Part shown: one piece after another, positions 5,396 through 7,844 of the stretch | How positions within the stretch are numbered: position 1 is the stretch's first letter | How the letters are laid out: every line of letters starts with the position of its first letter | NCBI GenBank assembly: GCA_013003145.1 | Contig: JABDLH010000185.1 | Span: 1-7,844, forward strand | Direction: 5' to 3' | DNA: 7,844 nt | Origin: Flavobacteriaceae bacterium | Lineage (GTDB): Bacteria; Bacteroidota; Bacteroidia; Flavobacteriales; Flavobacteriaceae | Translations under genes and position numbers: made by a program | Notes under the pieces: generated by a model | The model's input: only the letters and a program-made list of their open reading frames with translations | Databases searched by the model: none | What the model was told of the DNA's origin: nothing

Positions 5396-6154
5396 TTAAT
5401 AATCCTTTAACAGCTGTATCACCCCTTGTGGAACCCACCCGGTTTTACCGTCAGATAGGCGTATTTTCTGCCAGTTCTCAAGAGCTTCCAGGGCCTGTAC
5501 CTTCGTGCCCTCGTGCAGTAAGAAAGCTTCCGTACTTCTCTCGTTAGGTTCAGAACGCACCACCACTTCTTCTTCAAAGATTATAGCGGGGTTATCAGCC
5601 TTGTAATCCAAGTATTCTACGTAGGCGAAGATTAAACTCAGGATGCACAGGAACAGGGCAACCAGGCTGCTTATAAAGGATACCCTCTTCTGCGTAGTGA
5701 AGCGGAAAAAATAAAATGCGATGTATAGGAGCACAAAGAGGATCCCGAAAATGATTGCGGCCACAGCCCATTGGTCAAAACTCATCTGACCCGTAATTGA
5801 ATTGACAAACCTGCTGATGCCTGTTTGCGGAACTTCATCAATGTCGTCCAATGTCATATTCCTCGCGTATTCCAGGTTTTCTAATATCTCACGGTCCCCC
5901 GGTGCTAACAATAAGGCTTTTTCGTAGTTATAAATACTGGGAGCAATTTCGTTCAACTTGTAGTAACTGTTCCCAAGGTTAAAGTAGAGAGCGGCAGAGT
6001 GCTGACCGGCGTCCAGGATTTCCTGGTAATACGTGATAGCCTCTTCGTAATTCCCTTCGTTATAAGCTTTGGTGGCCTTATTAAAAGTCGCTTCGCTCTG
6101 GGCGAAAAGCCCAAAAAGCGAGAAGAAAAACACAAGGGTAATAGCGTATTTCAT
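5396..6154 (-). CDS. batE: BatE: TPR and SH3-like aerotolerance-operon protein
   Basis: This 252-residue protein resembles BatE of the Bacteroides aerotolerance (bat) operon. A signal peptide occupies residues 1-19 (hydrophobic run ending GLFAQS). TPR repeats follow at about 20-95, with the typical AYNEGNYEEAITYYQEIL (30-47) and ALYFNLGNSYYKLNEIAPSI (55-74). Two membrane segments lie at about 129-151 and 158-180, and a C-terminal SH3b-like domain at about 190-248 (VVVRSEPNERS, LHEGTKVQALEALENWQKIR, GKTGWVPQGVIQLL). The TPR part probably faces the periplasm, as would the SH3 part, and both suggest protein-protein or envelope contacts. Bat proteins, including the von Willebrand-domain BatA and BatB, are thought to form an envelope complex linked to oxygen or oxidative stress tolerance; the molecular role is unsettled. 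Its ATG is two bases after the batD stop, so the two are tightly coupled. It appears to be the last canonical bat gene. Confidence 0.93.
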   Translation of the reverse strand: MKYAITLVFFFSLFGLFAQSEATFNKATKAYNEGNYEEAITYYQEILDAGQHSAALYFNLGNSYYKLNEIAPSIYNYEKALLLAPGDREILENLEYARNMTLDDIDEVPQTGISRFVNSITGQMSFDQWAVAAIIFGILFVLLYIAFYFFRFTTQKRVSFISSLVALFLCILSLIFAYVEYLDYKADNPAIIFEEEVVVRSEPNERSTEAFLLHEGTKVQALEALENWQKIRLSDGKTGWVPQGVIQLLKDY

Positions 6155-6156
6155 AG

Positions 6157-7844
6157 TTACAGTTGTTTATCCATTGAAGAGATTACTTCACTCGCTTCCT
6201 GGTAATCCTGTTGCATCTGCACATTAGAAAAAGGACTGTAGCGGGCCATTTCACAGTTTTTCAAGAGAGCAATAAAGCGATCGGCCGTTCCTGAATCCAC
6301 TTGTCTCTGTTCTAATAGTGTGGCGATCTTATCCTTACTGAATTCCGAGGTCTCAATTTTAAGTTTAGCCTTCAGGTAGTTGTGCAAGGCTTTTTCCAAG
6401 GCGATATAGAACGCCTCTTTCTGTCCCAGTTCACGTTTGGCTTTAGAGAGGTATTTCCTTGCCAGCCTGTTTGCCTTCCTTACTTTATTCCCCACTACAT
6501 CACTCGCGATCTCCTCCCGTTTCTTACCCGTCATTATAGCTAGTGGAATAAGGAGCAGGGGTAAGAACAGCCACAGCCAGAAAGCAAGAGATCCAAAGAA
6601 ATGGGTAGCAGTCTTTGGCTGTAAGCCCGCTTTGGTCTTCAGGAAATGAAATTGGTTCTCAGCACCAACTACACTCTGCTTCCTGGGCCCGGAACTACTG
6701 CTCTCATAGCGACCTGTTGACGGCCCGGCAAGAACATTGATGATAATCTCATCGGAACGCAGGGTGTTATATTTGCCGGTACGGGGATTAAAGTAGCTAA
6801 AACCGATACCCGGGATAGGATATTTCCCCTTGGTGTCCGGAACAATGGTGTAGTGGTTACTAACACTGCCCTGCATACCTGATAGGGTGGTGCGTACTTG
6901 TTCCTCGAATTCAGGGTCATATACCTCCAGGGCCCCCGGGAGGTTGAGTTCCGGTAATTGGAACAATTTTAAATTCCCCTTTCCTTTGACTTCTACCACC
7001 GCCTGTAAGGACTCTGAGGCGTTCAGTTCATTTTTGCTCGTGCTTACGGATAAATTAAATTCACCGACGGCACCATTAAAATCTGCTGGTTTCCCGGCCA
7101 GGGGTAATGGTTTTACATTCATCGTCCGCCTGCCTGCTGACACAGTCCTGTTGGTCTGCGTAAAGATCCTTCCGCCAAAGAAATCTCTTTTATTGGTCGG
7201 CACATCAATAGTGACTTCCAGGGATAGGGGTTCAATTTCCAGCTGCCCGTCTTTTTGCGGATAGAGGACCACTCTTTTCAGAACCACGTAGCGATAGGGC
7301 TTACCATCATAAGTACCGTTCTGCACATCATAACGGGTTACGGGGATGTCCTGGCTCCAGAAATTGTTATACTTGGGATTATCCAGCGGCCTGAAATTGG
7401 AAACATTAACCGATGGGCTTACATAGAGCTTGTAGACCACGCTTACAGCTTCGTTCAGGTAGGGATTGGTCTTGGATACTTCTGCGACCAGGTGAAGACT
7501 TTCTTCCGCGACATCATCTGCAGTCATCTGGTCACTGGGTTTATCTACGGCTGCAGTGACCTCAACTTTTTTTTCCAGTGATTTATACAGCTCACCGTCT
7601 ATTTCTATGGTGGCCTGGCCAATGGTAAAAACGCCTCGTGCCGTAGGGGCCAGGGTATAGGAATAGGTCTTGGAATAGGAGCGAACCCCATTTACCCAGG
7701 ATGAACTGATGTTTTGCAAAGGTCCGCCTACAACCCGGAAACCTTCAAAATCTGGAGGGGTAAAATGATCCCCGTCTTTGTTCATTGTAAAGTCTACCCT
7801 CAGCCGTTCATTGATCCCGAGCTTATCCTTGCTCAATTGTAACT
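6157..7844 (-). CDS. batD: BatD family protein, N-terminus cut by the window edge
   Basis: The open frame continues through the right edge (the last visible codons give LQLSKDKLGINERLRVDF), so the signal peptide and first residues are missing. The TTG at 7836 is an internal Leu, not the start. About 562 residues are visible. The long extracytoplasmic part contains three related beta-sandwich-like segments, each opening with a similar SK-x-x-LxxxE pattern: SKDKLGINERLRV, SKTNPYLNEAVSVVYKLYV, and SKNELNASESLQAVVEV followed by KGKGNLKLFQLPELNLPG. One membrane segment (about 415-435 counting from the TTG; FWLWLFLPLLLIPLAIM) leads to a helical cytoplasmic tail of about 120 residues rich in Lys and Glu (RKANRLARKYLSKAKREL). 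This is the layout of BatD 'oxygen tolerance' proteins. The stop is two bases before batE, and batA/B/C would be expected beyond the right edge. Confidence 0.95.
   Translation of the reverse strand, partial: LQLSKDKLGINERLRVDFTMNKDGDHFTPPDFEGFRVVGGPLQNISSSWVNGVRSYSKTYSYTLAPTARGVFTIGQATIEIDGELYKSLEKKVEVTAAVDKPSDQMTADDVAEESLHLVAEVSKTNPYLNEAVSVVYKLYVSPSVNVSNFRPLDNPKYNNFWSQDIPVTRYDVQNGTYDGKPYRYVVLKRVVLYPQKDGQLEIEPLSLEVTIDVPTNKRDFFGGRIFTQTNRTVSAGRRTMNVKPLPLAGKPADFNGAVGEFNLSVSTSKNELNASESLQAVVEVKGKGNLKLFQLPELNLPGALEVYDPEFEEQVRTTLSGMQGSVSNHYTIVPDTKGKYPIPGIGFSYFNPRTGKYNTLRSDEIIINVLAGPSTGRYESSSSGPRKQSVVGAENQFHFLKTKAGLQPKTATHFFGSLAFWLWLFLPLLLIPLAIMTGKKREEIASDVVGNKVRKANRLARKYLSKAKRELGQKEAFYIALEKALHNYLKAKLKIETSEFSKDKIATLLEQRQVDSGTADRFIALLKNCEMARYSPFSNVQMQQDYQEASEVISSMDKQL

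Noticed and set aside
7834..7836. TTG as the batD start codon
   Set aside because: The frame stays open to the window edge, with family-like residues before it, and a start here would leave BatD without its signal peptide. It is an internal leucine codon.

Overview
The window looks like a stretch of ordinary chromosome from a marine-type member of the Flavobacteriaceae (Bacteroidota). This is inferred from three things: the Bat aerotolerance genes (batD, batE), a stand-alone pheS with no pheT next to it, and flavobacterial-type -7 promoter elements (TAnnTTTG) with weak or absent Shine-Dalgarno sequences. I see no insertion sequence, phage gene, CRISPR array, tRNA or rRNA. No gap between genes exceeds about 150 bases.

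Layout: two overlapping plus-strand genes open the window. They are the 3' end of a CYTH-domain (triphosphate tunnel metalloenzyme) gene and a lipoprotein with a YCII-like domain (1-725). Everything after that is on the minus strand. In the direction of transcription, from the right edge, the order is: batD (truncated by the window end), batE two bases later, a small exported or membrane protein of unknown function, a beta-carbonic anhydrase followed 42 bases later by a SulP-family anion transporter, a strong intrinsic terminator, pheS with its own promoter, and a 131-residue conserved-looking protein that meets the lipoprotein gene tail to tail with one base between the stop codons.

Functional reading: the most coherent module is the carbonic anhydrase plus SulP pair (2372-4906). 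The transporter keeps residues that match, at constant spacing, the sodium site I recall from the cyanobacterial bicarbonate transporter BicA, so a sodium-coupled bicarbonate uptake role with CO2/HCO3- interconversion is the best hypothesis. A perfect 18-bp palindrome lies just upstream of the carbonic anhydrase and a 12-bp-stem terminator closes the unit, so it reads as a self-contained, possibly regulated operon. BatD and BatE are the distal end of a bat operon that acts at the cell envelope. PheS is housekeeping translation. A perfect 16-bp palindrome sits just downstream of its predicted promoter and is the second regulatory feature worth attention.

Nothing here is clearly a new biological system. 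The less explained items are the two palindromes, the acidic insert in the transporter, the two uncharacterised small proteins, and the secreted YCII protein.
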